Position numbers and translations under genes: made by a program. Positions 22,848 to 34,735 of a stretch of DNA of 64,000 bases are shown here, piece by piece (position 1 is the stretch's first letter; every line of letters starts with the position of its first letter). The DNA is from Actinomucor elegans (lineage: Eukaryota > Mucoromycota > Mucoromycetes > Mucorales > Mucoraceae): the NCBI GenBank assembly GCA_026027325.1, contig JAMSLZ010000015.1, positions 124,001-188,000 on the forward strand. The letters run 5' to 3'. Under the pieces are notes generated by a model. That model had not been told where the DNA came from. It saw only the letters and a program-made list of their open reading frames with translations, and made no database searches.

Positions 22848-22920
22848 AAAATCTATTATTTCCTAATTTTTTTATATATTGTACTATTTTGAACATATTT
22901 CTGTAATACTAAATGTTCTT
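22702..22920 (+). repeat. Right terminal direct repeat of the DDE-chromodomain element
   Basis: 219 bases, a direct copy of 20419-20638. Confidence 0.92.
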
Positions 22921-22926
22921 CAAGGT

Positions 22927-25900
22927 TGCTGCTTTACAACAGGAACGTATGAAGGCTGTTTCCTCTTCTGTCTCAGGTGTTATGGCTAGTGATGCTACAC
23001 CGTCAATTCAACCTAGTGATGATTCACTTCCTCTTCAGGTGGTGCATGAGCTAGAGAAATTGATTGATGGTCAGATTCAGAAAGAAACACGCCAGAATAT
23101 GCTTCGCTCTGCCACTCGTTGGCATGAACTGGGTGAACGTAACAACAAGTATTTCTATCGTGTCATCAAGGATCGCCAGTCTCAACAGACAATCCAGTCC
23201 TTGAAGTGCTCTACTACTGGTGAGGTCTTGGTGGAAGCGGCTGATATACTTCGGGAGGCTCGCGGTTTTTACCAAAAGCTATACACCCCGGACGACATCG
23301 ATGCCGAAGCCGTGGACTCTCTTTTGAATGGTATTCCTGAAGAAGTGGTGTTGTCTTCGGATGATGCCAAGTATCTGATGGCTCTGCCTAATGCCGTTAC
23401 GGTGCTGGATCTACTGGCTCACGCCCCTAGGTCTCGGTCTCCTGGCATGGATGGTATCCCTTTCGAGGTATATCATTACTTGGCTGGTCGTTCGCGACCT
23501 TTTCTGGACTTGCTGGTGGCAGTCCTTGGTGGTGCTTTCTCTGGTGTGTTTCCTCCTTCGTGGCAACAAACTCGGATGGTGCTTTTGTTCAAGAAAGGTG
23601 ATCCTCTGCTCTTGGCTAACTGGCGTCCTCTCTCTCTGATCAACTCGGATGCCAAGTTGTTTACCAAGTTGCTGGCCAATAGGTTCAACCGTGTCCTTCC
23701 AAAGCTGATCAACCCCTATCAAACTGGGTTCCTTCCTCATCGATTGATCTCGGATAATGGGTGGTTGAATCAAACGTTGATGGCTAATCTTCGGTCGGTG
23801 GCTCCAAACCTTCCTCAAGTTGCGGTGTTACTTGATCAAGAGAAGGCTTATGATCGGGTCCATCCTGAGTATCTTCGGCGTGTGTTGCTTCGTTTCGGTT
23901 TTCCTTCTGGTCTGGTTGGTTGTCTCTCTTCTTTGTTCTTTGGTACCAAGATCTCCGTGTCCATTAACGGGTGGTTAGGAGCAGCTGTTCCTCAGTTGCG
24001 TGGCCTTAGGCAGGGTGATCCACTATCGCCTCTGTTGTTCAACTTGGCCTTTGAACCCCTGTTGCGGTCTGTCTTGGCTTGTTCTTCTCTGTCTGGTGTT
24101 TCTCTGGCTCCTGTGGTGGTTCCTCGGACTTGGCTCCCTAACCCTCAAAAGGTCCATCTTGATTTGGGCGATGATACGGGTAACTACCCGCTTGATTTCG
24201 TCAGTGGTTCTTCTCCTCCTGCTCCTATCAAGCTTCTCAGTTATGCCGATGATCTTGAGGTGTTCTTGTCTTCGCCTGGTGAATGGTTGGTGCTTCTGTC
24301 TCTTCTTGAGGTCTATGGTCGTGCCTCCAACGCCAAGGTGAATCTCAGCAAGACTGTTCTGGTGTCTCTTTCTGGTGTGGCTCATCAGCCTTGGGTTGAT
24401 ATAGCTTCTGCTGCTGGTGTAGAGTGGCATGATTCGTCGTCTATTGGCTCGGTGCGTTACCTTGGTTATCCACTGTATCATACCGATGCTCAGTTGCTGC
24501 ATTTCCTGGATGGTGTCAAAGTCAAGTTGGAGAGGCATGCAAACATGCTTCGTGAACGACACCTATCTATTCGTGGTACTGGTTTGGTGGCGAATTCTCT
24601 GTTGCTCTCTAAGGTGTATCATCTTCTTCGTGTGGTTCCTGTGCCTGGCAAGTGGCTTCTGGATATCAAGGCAGTAGTGCGCAAGTATGTGGCATCGTTT
24701 TGGCCCGCGCCGTCTTGGTCTTCTTTGTGTCTTCCTCGCAAGTATGGTGGTGTTGGTCTGGTGGACATCCAAGATCAGAGCTTTGCTTTGCATCTTGTGT
24801 ATGTTCAGCGTCTGCTTCGTCCTCTGGTGTCTTCGGATTTTGTGTCTCCCTGGTTGGTGTTCTGTTTTCAAGCCTATTCTGGTCATTCTTCGGTTCTCCC
24901 TTGGTTGATGTATCCATCTCGATTCAAGCCTCGGTTGAATAGTATTCCAACCCTGGATCATCTAACCAAGCTTCTGGTTCGGCTGCCTCCTCTGGTGGTG
25001 CATTCTTCTTGGTCTTCTCGGTGGTTCCTGGATCTTCCTTTGTGCTGTGTGGTGTCTTCTGTTCCTGGTGTTGCTCATGATCTGTCTCCTGGTTTTGTTC
25101 CTTCGTCTGTTGCTCCCAAGTATCTCATGTCTGACATATTCCACTGGAATATTCACTCTGGTACCCTGTTCTCCAATAAGGCTCTGCCAAGTTCCAGCCA
25201 TGTCAAGTCGGTTTATTATGGTTTAAGTCCTCCTTTTGGTCCTGTTTCTCTGGCTCTCCCTCCGGTGATTAGGTCCAAAGTTGCTTTCACTTATGATGAA
25301 CAGCGTGCTCTTCCTGTGTCTCGTTCTGGTGCTTCTTCCTGGATGCCATCGACCCGTCATTGGACTGTTCCTTCTGGTCCCTCTTCGGTGGTATCTGTGG
25401 TCAAACTCCCTCTTGGTGTCTTGCGTCGCTTCTGGCACGCTGATCGCTCTGTTGTTTCTGCTCGTCCTGGTCCTCCTTTGGCTGTGGCTTCTCACTTGCT
25501 TTTGCGTCCTTTCTTTTGGCGTTTGTTTTGGTCCCTCCCCATGGTGGCCAAGGCTTTCACTCCCTGGTGGCGCCTGCTTCACGACAAGATTGGCTATCGC
25601 TCTCGGGTGAATCGCTGGTCTCCTCAGCAGTTTCCTTCTCCTTTCTGTGTTCTCTGCGGTGCTAATGAAGACTTGTACCATTTTGCTGTCGGTTGCCCGC
25701 AAAAGTCCGACTACTGGCGTCAAGCTCTTGTTTTCCTCTCCTTGGATGAAGACTTTCCCTGTGACGCGAACATCTGGGCTGCACTGGTCACTCTATGTAG
25801 TCTAGATTGCAAGCCGCTTGATGTGGATGTGCTTTCCATTTTGGGTTCGATCTTCTATACCCTATGGGCTGCACATTGGCGATGTGTTATTCATGATGAT

Positions 25901-26014
25901 ACTTGGTCCTCAGCTTGGGTCCTCAATTCCTTCAAGACAGATAACAGCCTTGTTATCACCACTTTCTTAGATAGTAGAACTCCTGATGAGTCTACTAGCA
26001 CAACATTAGATTAG
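22927..26014 (+). CDS. LINE1 ORF2, reverse transcriptase part
   Basis: An open frame of about 1030 residues. It has the reverse transcriptase signature in order: a linker with RWHELGERNNKYFYR, FKKGDPLLLANWRPLSL, YQTGFLPHRLISDNG, LDQEKAYDRVHPEYL (first Asp), LRGLRQGDPLSPLLFNL, LLSYADDLEVF (catalytic Asp pair, about 24241), then a thumb region with YLGYPLYH. Near the end is a zinc-binding zf-RVT module (FCVLCGANEDLYHFAVGCP). It makes cDNA at the nicked target. The start shown is only where the frame resumes after the inserted element; the true ORF2 start is upstream. It is nearly identical to 41797-44616. Confidence 0.9.
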
Positions 26015-26151
26015 TCCATTGTAATTTAGCTTTGTAAAACCACTTTAAGATTAATAAATTACATTTAATACAAAAAAAAAAAAAAATTCGCCAATTTCGA
26101 CATTTCAAAAACTTTTTTGCTCAATCTCCTCAATTTTTAGAATTCTGGTAC

Positions 26152-26477
26152 ATGACCGAAAATTCTGCCGTGTCCTGGACAACAATTGTTGCTCGTGGTG
26201 CCTCCAAGAAGGTCCCATTGACTCCTGGTCGACGTAATGTCGACAATGCTGCTGTTCCTCTTGTTGGTGAGGTCATCTTTGAAGATGATGACCTCAAGTC
26301 CGAACTTTTGGTGCGCAAAGCCGCTGCTCTGGTGGAGCAGGCGCTTTGCTCAAGTTCTGTTCTGTTCTCCTTCCCTGGGAAGCTGTTTGGTGACCGTACT
26401 GACGCATATAAGGTCATTGAAGAACAAGTTGGTACTAATGTGGACTTCCGACACATTAGTTCTATGCGTGCAAGTTT
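26152..26477 (+). pseudogene. LINE2 ORF1 (gag-like), N-terminal part
   Basis: An ATG-started frame (MTENSAVSWTTIVARG) that ends ...ISSMRASF at the CACTA copy C insertion at 26478. About 109 residues remain. It is the start of the RNA-binding ORF1 protein of the LINE; the rest is found inverted at 34736-35862. No domain can be named in this part alone. Confidence 0.8.
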
Positions 26478-28090
26478 CACTATGGCGAAAATATTGTGTG
26501 CTACCCATAATATTATGTGGTAAAACGACGATTTTATTATCATTTACCTACTAATACTATAGATTTACCTACTAATAATAATCTGCGAACCAATGAAATT
26601 AGAGCAATTATTTTCTATGGCTGCGCAATTAACAGTGCTTTGCTCATTTATTAGTGGTTACTCCTAATATTAGTGGAAAGCAGACAATAATGTTATGGGT
26701 TTAGTCAATATTATAACATAAATTGACAATAAGAAAGAAAAGCCTGAACTCCATTTTATTTGCAAACAATTTTTATGTATTCTTGTCTTTTGCCGATGAA
26801 AGCCAAATCTTGCAAACTTCTTATAAATGAGTACATGAAATTCTGATGCTTGTACGCAACAACATAATCCTCGTTTATTTTATTTACTAAAATGAACTCT
26901 GCTTTTCGTTTCAACGATCTTTTATGTAAATTCCTAGAAACGTTTAATTTCAACGTTTGTCAAAAATAATGTTGAACAATTGTCTTTCAAATGCGTTTAT
27001 TATTCGTTGAAAAGTCTCTTATACAGGTCAGGTTGCAAAAAATTCTCTTGTAAATTACTCTTTTGGAAACAAGAACGAATCGCTAGTTCCATTTAATAAG
27101 CTGAGCACTTTCATTGCCGTGATTTAGCCTTTGGCTAATAGCTGTGTATTTAAAATGCTGAATGACATTAAGAATGAGCTGCCATTAAGTGTCTAATTTA
27201 CTCAATTTTATGTTTAGTAAAATTATAGAATAAAGAAAGAAAGAAAGAAAAAAGAAAATACATTGCGTTAAAAAAAAAGAAATACATTGCGTAAAAAAAA
27301 AGAAATATATTGCGTAAAAAAAGAGATAAATTATTGTGTAAAAAAAAAATAGGTCAAGTAGCGATTATTAATTGCCAGTAATCTTAGTCATTATTGCTAG
27401 GCGGTTATTTAACTAGATGATTTATTGTCAAAATCATATATCCACTTCTCAAACTACAAAAAAACGCGTTCGTTTTTGGACTTTCGAGTAATTGATGATT
27501 ATGATAGAATTCTTAATGACGATCGAAAGCTTCAAAAACATGCACGTTTTTTTAGGTGCTAGAAAACTACAATCGATGAACATTTTTGCTGTCTGTTGGA
27601 AAATTAATCCGCATTGCTTGATAATAAACTAATTTTACTATAAAGATAAACAAGAGCATTAATCATATTTTACATTTGGTTTTAAAGATTAACTGGAGCA
27701 ACTAAATAGTCAATTAACATTATTGAATGATGAATATAGAACTGTATAACTTGGGTTATCCTGGTTCTATATTTCTGATATTATGAAATAATTTCTTAAA
27801 CATCAGGGAAATGGGTTAAATTTTTGATTAAGAAATGTTTTTACATTCTGTTGCAAGATTGCTAATACCTTTCTCTCGAATTAATAACATGATATATAAA
27901 AACGAGTTAAATTATCTATAGTTTATATCTACTACAGAAAGTGTAAATACCTATTTTACTTTTGCTATATTATGATGAAGTCCTTTTGGAGGGAAGCTTT
28001 ATATTATTTTCGGTGGTTTAAATACATAATCAATTCAGAGAACAATTTTATTTCAAAATAAAACGCTTTTTGCTCTTGTCTTCATGCTAT

Positions 28091-31063
28091 TTACAAACGA
28101 CTTAATATGCCAGCATTTTGCTCTAGATCTTGTTTAAATATATGATGAGAGATGATCTTGAACTCTTTCTCATTAGATTCACTTGAACGCACAAGACCTA
28201 CACTGGCAACAATATCTTCAAACCGACAGACAGCGTAACTGTGTGCACCGCTACTGTGCAGCTCAACCAAAGCAATAGTCTTGTCATATTTGGTAGTTGC
28301 ATTCTTTTTCGCTAAATCAACCAAAGCCAAATACTGTGGTCTACCATTGAATGAATGCTCGAAAAAGAAAACGATAGAACCAATGAACCAGCTTTCACGA
28401 ATGGAATTATTTCGACTATTAACAAAGGTTGGTTAATCAAAGAGGTTTTTGTTCTTGAGCTAATTACTTACTTCAAGTAGCTGGCAGTGATCATCACGTA
28501 ATTGTTTCCTCGACGATATTCATTTATATGGCTTTTATACATGGTAGACGTATATACATTGCCATATGCCCAGGCACGACCAGCGATGGAAATACTATTC
28601 AACGAATCAATTTCAGCAATATTTACACCATTTGCTTCAGTACGGCGATAGTAATGCAATAGCGCCTTCAAAAAAGTTTGAGTGGAGACACCAAAGGGAA
28701 GAGTATCCACTGAAATATTACTAAAGGGAGCCCATAATTGTGGATCACTAGCATCACCAGAAGGGTTATTCCTGAAAGTGGATTCGCTGTATTTTCGAGG
28801 AGTGATCAGGTCAAGCTCAGTATGAACATCCCAAGTCTGGCTGTTTATATGATTACGCGTTATGAGTCTTTCCAAGATATTACCAGCGTTTGCGCCAGCA
28901 TCAACCTTTGACTTGATGAGCTTTTTGTATTTTCCGATGCTTCTTTCCATTGATCGGGCGGAATATGCTCTCAACACACCTTGTTGTTTGATCATATAGA
29001 CTATATGCGAAAGGTAGTGTTGAACAGGCTTGAATACACCGGAATGAATACGCTTTGCCTTGATTTCTGCCAACAAAAATTCTTGCCATTCTTTGATATA
29101 TCTTTGGAAAGTATGTAAGTAAACTAGATTTATGAGTACAAAAAAAATATATTTACCTTTCCATCAGAATAAGGTCTTCAATAGAAAGTTCCCATTTAAG
29201 AGCCAATGCGACAGCTTTTGTCAGATGAATCAATGGTTTCTTAGCGGATTCTTGAATCAATTCAGGAACGAACAAGGTGGGAATCATATATAAGAAAATA
29301 TCAATCCAGTCAACAGCACGTTTGCCACCACTCTTGATAATTGGATCTTCCCATTTGGATGAAAAGGATGTCGGTACAGTGGCTCTAGAAGCTTCAACAA
29401 GTTTACCAATTTTGATGAGCGATAATTTTGGAATATAGAAAGTATACGGCCATTCATCAGCAGACTTCAATCGGGCATCACTCAATTCATCTTCATTGGG
29501 CTTATATCGAGTTTTTCTTGCTGCATTGTACTCTTTACCCATGTCGACTGTCAGCATATTGAATACGTGTTGAGCGATACCTTGTCCGAGAAGATGCATT
29601 TCGTCTAAACCAAAAAAAGTAGCGCCAGTAAAACTGGGAAGTATTGCAAATGGTGTTGCAGACTTGATACTGTAGCTCTATGAGGTAAAAAGAAAAAGAA
29701 ATGTTAAAAACTTGTAAAGATTAATGCTGATTATAGTACTTACATTCGCTGCATCTGGGGAAATGAAATCGTTTCTGCTTCTGATCTCATTGTCGATCGT
29801 TAAAAAACAATTATGATAATCATGACGTTCAGCTTGGACACGACAAATACGGCAACCAAACGTAGCCATATGACCAATATGATTTGCAAGCTCAGCTGCA
29901 GCAGGAAGATCACCAGTAGCCATCACCAAGTTGACTTTAGCTTGACAAACAATTACACCATCCTTTTGTACAAGCATGCCTTTGGTAGACAGAGCATGAA
30001 ACTCATCAATAATAGGCTTTAAAAAGGTATGCATGTACTTTGGGTAGTTTGGACCTGGCAAGATCGCCAATTGAAGCATGTATTCGTCTTGGTAGCGGTA
30101 TTCTGGGGGAATGTTCATATTCAAGAGATGGATGATTGTTAACTTGTCCCCTTTATGATTCTTGCTAGTACAGAAACCATCGACAAAAAGAACCATTGCG
30201 ACATCATCTTCACCGGAAAACAGAATGCTATTATCCTTAAAGTACTTGTATGCTGCACCATCAAAGTAATCTTTATATTCACCGTCAGTTGATTTATAGT
30301 TGTAGCGGTATTTCATCAAGTCTCTTGTCTTTGCATTCGCAAGCATTTGAGCGACTTGTTCACCAATAGGAAGCATCTTCATAGAGCGACGAGGTTTACC
30401 ATGATCATCAAAGCGATTTTCTTTACAAGCAGGGTTTTTACATTGAATAGTCTCTATATCTTCCTTTTCAAACAGCATGCAACCATTGACGCAGACATCA
30501 TGAAAATGACATTGAATATTGGTTTTTGCTTTAAGAGTACGATCCAAGGTATCAGGGAACATGAGAGTGGATGGTAGGTAACCTATATATAATGGGAATA
30601 AAAGCTGATAAGTACTTTTTTTTTAACTCTATTTGAATAGATACATACCCAATCCATCGGTTTTACGGCTCTCTTCATTGTTTTTGATTATGGTACGCAT
30701 TAGATAGACAAGTTCTCTTTGAGCCTCTCGAGGAATACCATACGTGTCGCAAATATCTCTCAATTGGATGCTATTTAATTCCGTATTGGTGAAAAGGTTT
30801 TGATCCGAGGATTTGACGTTGTAAGCAATTGGAGTAGGCTCTATTTCAAACAAGGTATATTGTTAAATTAAAAGCTTTAGTAATATATCTGTTAACTCAC
30901 CTTGGACAGGAATGCTAGCTTCTTGCGTTTGGACGACCCTTTGTTTTCTATGATCACGATTATGGCTATAGTGATTACTCCTAGCTTTAACAGTTTTGAA
31001 TGGCCTCAAACAAGTAGCGCAAGTATATTTATATGGTGTAGCAGAAGAGGAAACTTTGCCCAT
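28091..31063 (-). CDS. CACTA transposase (Tnp2-like), copy C, intact
   Basis: Exons on the minus strand: 31063-30901, 30840-30649, 30582-29744, 29677-29157, 29101-28472 and 28415-28091, giving 889 residues as in copy B. The seven-T run is kept, so the frame is open through FFGLDEMH. The zinc finger, LFVDGF, GDLPA and C-terminal region are all present. With copy B it is a candidate source of active transposase for this family. Confidence 0.92.
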
Positions 31064-31468
31064 TTAAAGATAAGTAAAAACAAGTAAATATATCGAATTA
31101 ATGAATAGCGGTTTTGTTGTTTAGAAAAAGCAGGTCTTAAATACGTTTGCTTGGTCTACAATTGACAGAGTTCTCAATGGTAATTCATTGTTTTAGGCTG
31201 TTGAATCCTTTGAACTAATCAGCTTTTCATATTACTCAGCCTTCCAGATTATTCAGATATCGAATACATTTTAATGGATCCTTATGATTTCTAATCAAGC
31301 TAATTCCTTTCCAAGTCAGTCATACCTGTCAGTAAGCTTACTTTCCAGAAAGCTCTTTGGACATTAGTAAGGATTACTAATGGATAAATGGTAAAGTACG
31401 CTTATAAAACAGTTAAATAGCTCAAATCATTCAATCACTTTTCTTTATAATATATTTACTTTATAGCT
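31064..31468. promoter_or_regulatory. Shared intergenic region of the two CACTA genes (copy C)
   Basis: The same 405-base divergent promoter region as in copy B. Confidence 0.55.
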
Positions 31469-32551
31469 ATGTCAAACAACAACAACAATAATTGGAGCGT
31501 CTACTTTGAGAAGATTGAACAAGAAATCTTAATCAACCGTCGTTTAATTCAAGATTTGATCCAAATATTAGCACCTCTATTTCCTCGAGAAGCTTCGAGG
31601 GTTTCATCTAACGAAGAAATTGAACAAGCACTTGACGATGGTACAATCATATCTGAAGCATGTTACTACATTCAGTTTTATTAACCTCTTAGCTTGTCAT
31701 ATATAGCTGAACGAGAAGCAATTGCAAATGCTTTGAATCCTAATTTACGTAGTAAACGGTCAATCCCAAAAGTGCTAGAAGAAGCAAAAGTGCGTTATCA
31801 ACAAAAGGCAACCAAGACAAATGTCACCCCTTCTGCACCATTAAGGTTATATGCCCTCTTGAAACACCTCAAGTATATAAAAGGCCAACAAAATGAACTG
31901 ACCGATGATGATGTTCAACCGCAATACAATACGTTGAAATACTTGGCAAGAGATGTCTTGAAAGACATGGAAAGGGCAAATATAAATATTGTTGGTAAAA
32001 CTTGGAGTGAAATTGGCGAAGAGGATACCAGCATTCAAGAACGTTATGCTTTGCTTTTAGAGAAACGTGCTTTAGATGTGGGCTTGCATCTGCATCTCTG
32101 TGTAGAGATGTGGGCTGCCAAGTTACTTTTATCTGAAGCACTCAAAAACAAGAAGACTGTACGTACCAGAAGTAATTCTGCTGAAGAAGGTGAAAGTCAA
32201 CAAAATCAAGAATCTGTTGAAGACAATGAGATTGAATCGTTCTTCAGGTTAGATGCTTTTTTATTTCTGTTTTTATATCTTTATTAATATGCTTGTTATG
32301 CAAATAGTGTGGATAATCAGCATATCCTTGTTGATCGTCTAGCTACTTCTGTTGCTCCAGTTGGTCTTGCATCTCCAATTGCTAGCTTGTTGGATCTACA
32401 TTCTGCTCGCTCATCAACGAAAAGAAAAGCCATTACGGTTCAACCTGACGTTGGTGAAGATGAGGAGGCTGGATCTGACAATCGTTCCAAAGAAGCGGAT
32501 TCCAATAAGCGTAAACCACGCTCTAAGAAAAATACAAAAAAAACGAAATAA
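31469..32551 (+). CDS. CACTA partner protein, copy C (unrecognised family)
   Basis: Exons 31469-31661, 31707-32247 and 32308-32551 give 325 residues, matching copy B. It has a helical Leu/Glu-rich body, an acidic stretch and a basic tail that should direct it to the nucleus. Presence of an uninterrupted frame in both full copies, and a decayed homologue in the diverged element, argue that it matters for transposition. Confidence 0.85.
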
Positions 32552-33854
32552 ATATAGACGTTTTTTTATTGGTTTAAGTAGCTGACGTAGCATTTTTCTG
32601 CGGCTTTTCAGTATTAAGAAAAACTTTTTTACACCAATCTTGAGTTTCTTTCTTTTTTTTCGTTTGCTAAATTGGCACATTAAACGTAAGGTTTCTTGAC
32701 ATTTGTCACTCTTATTGCGCACAACACTTTAACTGAAGCTTCTGTATAATAGGAATTAACCTCAATGTCAGCTTGTAATTGTGTTTTTTTTTCCAAGCTT
32801 TCGAATATTTCCCTCGTTCTTAATGTCGTAATTATCTATAAATACGTCGTCATTCATACTGCTTATATTCTTATACTGACTTGTATTCTTAAATACTTAT
32901 ACCACTTCAGTAATACTTATAGCCAGTAATGCCATATAGCTTTTGAACCTTTACTATTAGTTTTAAAGCTAATAACCATTAAGTAAGTGCAATGATTACT
33001 AATCCATTAATTTCTTTGTATATTAATCTAATACTGTTATAATAGATTTAGTTGTGTATATATACAAGACGAAGACTATTAAAACTGTAGCCCAGTGAAT
33101 TATAATTGATTGTGTCTGATATAGTGTTGGTAAGTCTGTAGCAATAGCGAGTTTCATTCAAGAATCTAATCATTACTTACTTTAGGAAAAGATGATTAAA
33201 ATATGCTATTATACAAGCGTGGGCCATTCTTCTAAAGGTTAGTTCAAATATACTCTTAAAATATTGTTTCATCAACGATAACTGACATTATTTATACAGT
33301 TATTTGCTTAATTCATTTACCTGTTACTTGCCAGTGGGACATAAATTCTTTTATACTTGTATGACAATAAGGTAAGTTAAATACTGTTCGTGTGTGATAG
33401 AAAGCTGGTTATTGTATATTCAGCTATTGAAGGCTAGTGTGTATTAGAGTAATATCTGTTGAAGTTATATATTATATAAATAAAAAAAATAGCAATTAAA
33501 TTATTATCTGAATAACCAAAATGACTATAATATTATTAGTAGTGTATTGTGAATATATGATAGAAAACTAATAATAATATTGATTATAAATCATCAATAT
33601 GGAGGGATTAATCCATACTATTATTGACTGGAAACCACTACTATTATACAATTTACCCATAATAATATTGAAGGAAAACCCTTAATATTATAGTATTTAC
33701 CCATAATATTATCGAATAAGAGTCACTAATATTATCAACCGCCGAAAAAACACTGCCTAGAAATTGACAATAATTATTAGCAGAACTATAGTCGATTTTA
33801 CCCCTAATATTATCAACTTTTGGGCAAAAAACCGACAATATTTTCGCCATAGTG
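32552..33854. repeat. CACTA copy C right subterminal region
   Basis: Same TAATATTA-type repeat array as 18323-19625. No gene is seen. Confidence 0.75.
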
Positions 33855-34733
33855 TTAATTTAGTTTCAGCTATTAAGAAAAAACGACCATTTCTGTCGGA
33901 CACTCACGTGTTTATTTTGGTTTCATCAGAGAATATAACCTTCTTCCAGTCGTCTACTGTCCAGTCACGGTGTTGTTTTGCCCATTTTAACCGATCCATG
34001 GGGTGATTTCGCTTGTAAAATGGTCTTTTTTTTAATAAATGAAACTAAATTAAGCTGTCTCATTAGATTTCGTACTTGTCGCTTGCCAATAAAATAACCT
34101 AAGCTCAACAACCATCGTCGAGCATCTCGCGAAGAGCGTAAGCTACCACACCGGACTTTACATCGAAGAACTATCTTAGTAGTATTACTTAGGGGAGAAG
34201 GTCTTTCACCACGAGGTTGCTCGTAATCAGGGTTCAACTGTGCTTTCATCCGATTAATTGTCCACTTAGAAACTCCAGTTCGTTAGACAACCTCATTAGT
34301 GGCAGCGCCTTGCAAAATGAGTGCTTTGACGGAGTTTAGCTTGTCAGAAGGAATTTGATAGGGCATCTTCAAATTAATAAAGTGTTTTAAAGAGGTTGAT
34401 AAAATGGTAAAAAAGCATTGAAATAATGTGGTTCTTTTTATAGCTTTGGCATCATTAACGTCATAAATTATCATAACTACCGAAAAAATGAAGCAATAAT
34501 ATGTAATATTTCGACTACATCGCTATTATCGGAAACTTTCATATTTTCGCTTAACTTAAAAATTTAATTATCAGCTATGACGTTGGAGTGACGTAAATAA
34601 ACAAACTTAAAAGCTTATAGGGATATTATAATCAATTTTGTGAATAGTTATAAAGTTATTTGAAAAGGTTAGCATCATTTTCCATGAAGATATCCCCGAA
34701 TAAAGTTTTGTGCACCAGTTATTTCCACCACTG
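33855..34733 (+). mobile_element. Half of a fold-back mariner element (first half)
   Basis: It matches 55998-56877 from the centre to the terminus (CCAGTTATTTCCACCACTG, then TA). The minus strand encodes the N-terminal part of a mariner transposase (MPYQIPSDKLNSVKALIL, then SKWTINRMKAQLNP) with frame breaks. It starts exactly at the CACTA copy C end. Confidence 0.85.
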
Positions 34734-34735
34734 TA

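Larger units (their letters stand above)
20419..22920 (-). mobile_element. AT-rich DDE-chromodomain element with 220-bp terminal direct repeats
   Basis: Two nearly identical direct repeats (20419-20638 and 22702-22920) enclose about 2.06 kb. The element splits the LINE sequence AGAACAAG^GTTGCTG with CAAG (or CAAGG) on both sides. The uninterrupted site is at about 37500 in LINE2. It is much more AT-rich than the LINE. It encodes a DDE transposase with a C-terminal chromodomain, a 135-residue protein, and a frame that starts inside the right repeat. Each repeat has AACATTTA near one end and its reverse complement near the other. I do not know a described family with this layout. Confidence 0.8.
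12212..26086 (+). mobile_element. LINE1: non-LTR retrotransposon copy, interrupted
   Basis: LINE pieces are at 12212-12246, 19626-20418 and 22921-26086. They join in order and match LINE2 (36683 onward) almost base for base. The gaps are CACTA copy B (target duplication TGAT) and the direct-repeat element (CAAG or CAAGG). The 3' end is ...TACATTTAATAC then poly(A) (26072-26086). The 5' part, including ORF1, is outside the window or lost. The base composition is richer in G+C than its insertions. Confidence 0.9.
26478..33854 (+). mobile_element. CACTA transposon copy C, complete (7377 bp)
   Basis: Same ends and content as copy B; length differences are confined to homopolymer runs. The left flank is LINE ORF1 and the right flank is mariner sequence. 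The flanks (GTTT before, TTAA after) do not form a target duplication, so the right side has been rearranged after insertion. Confidence 0.96.

Noticed and set aside
24023..24961. Long antisense frames across the LINE reverse transcriptase (also at 42628-43563)
   Set aside because: They are low-complexity Arg/His/Gln-rich shadows of the sense codon use, present in both LINE copies, with no domain.
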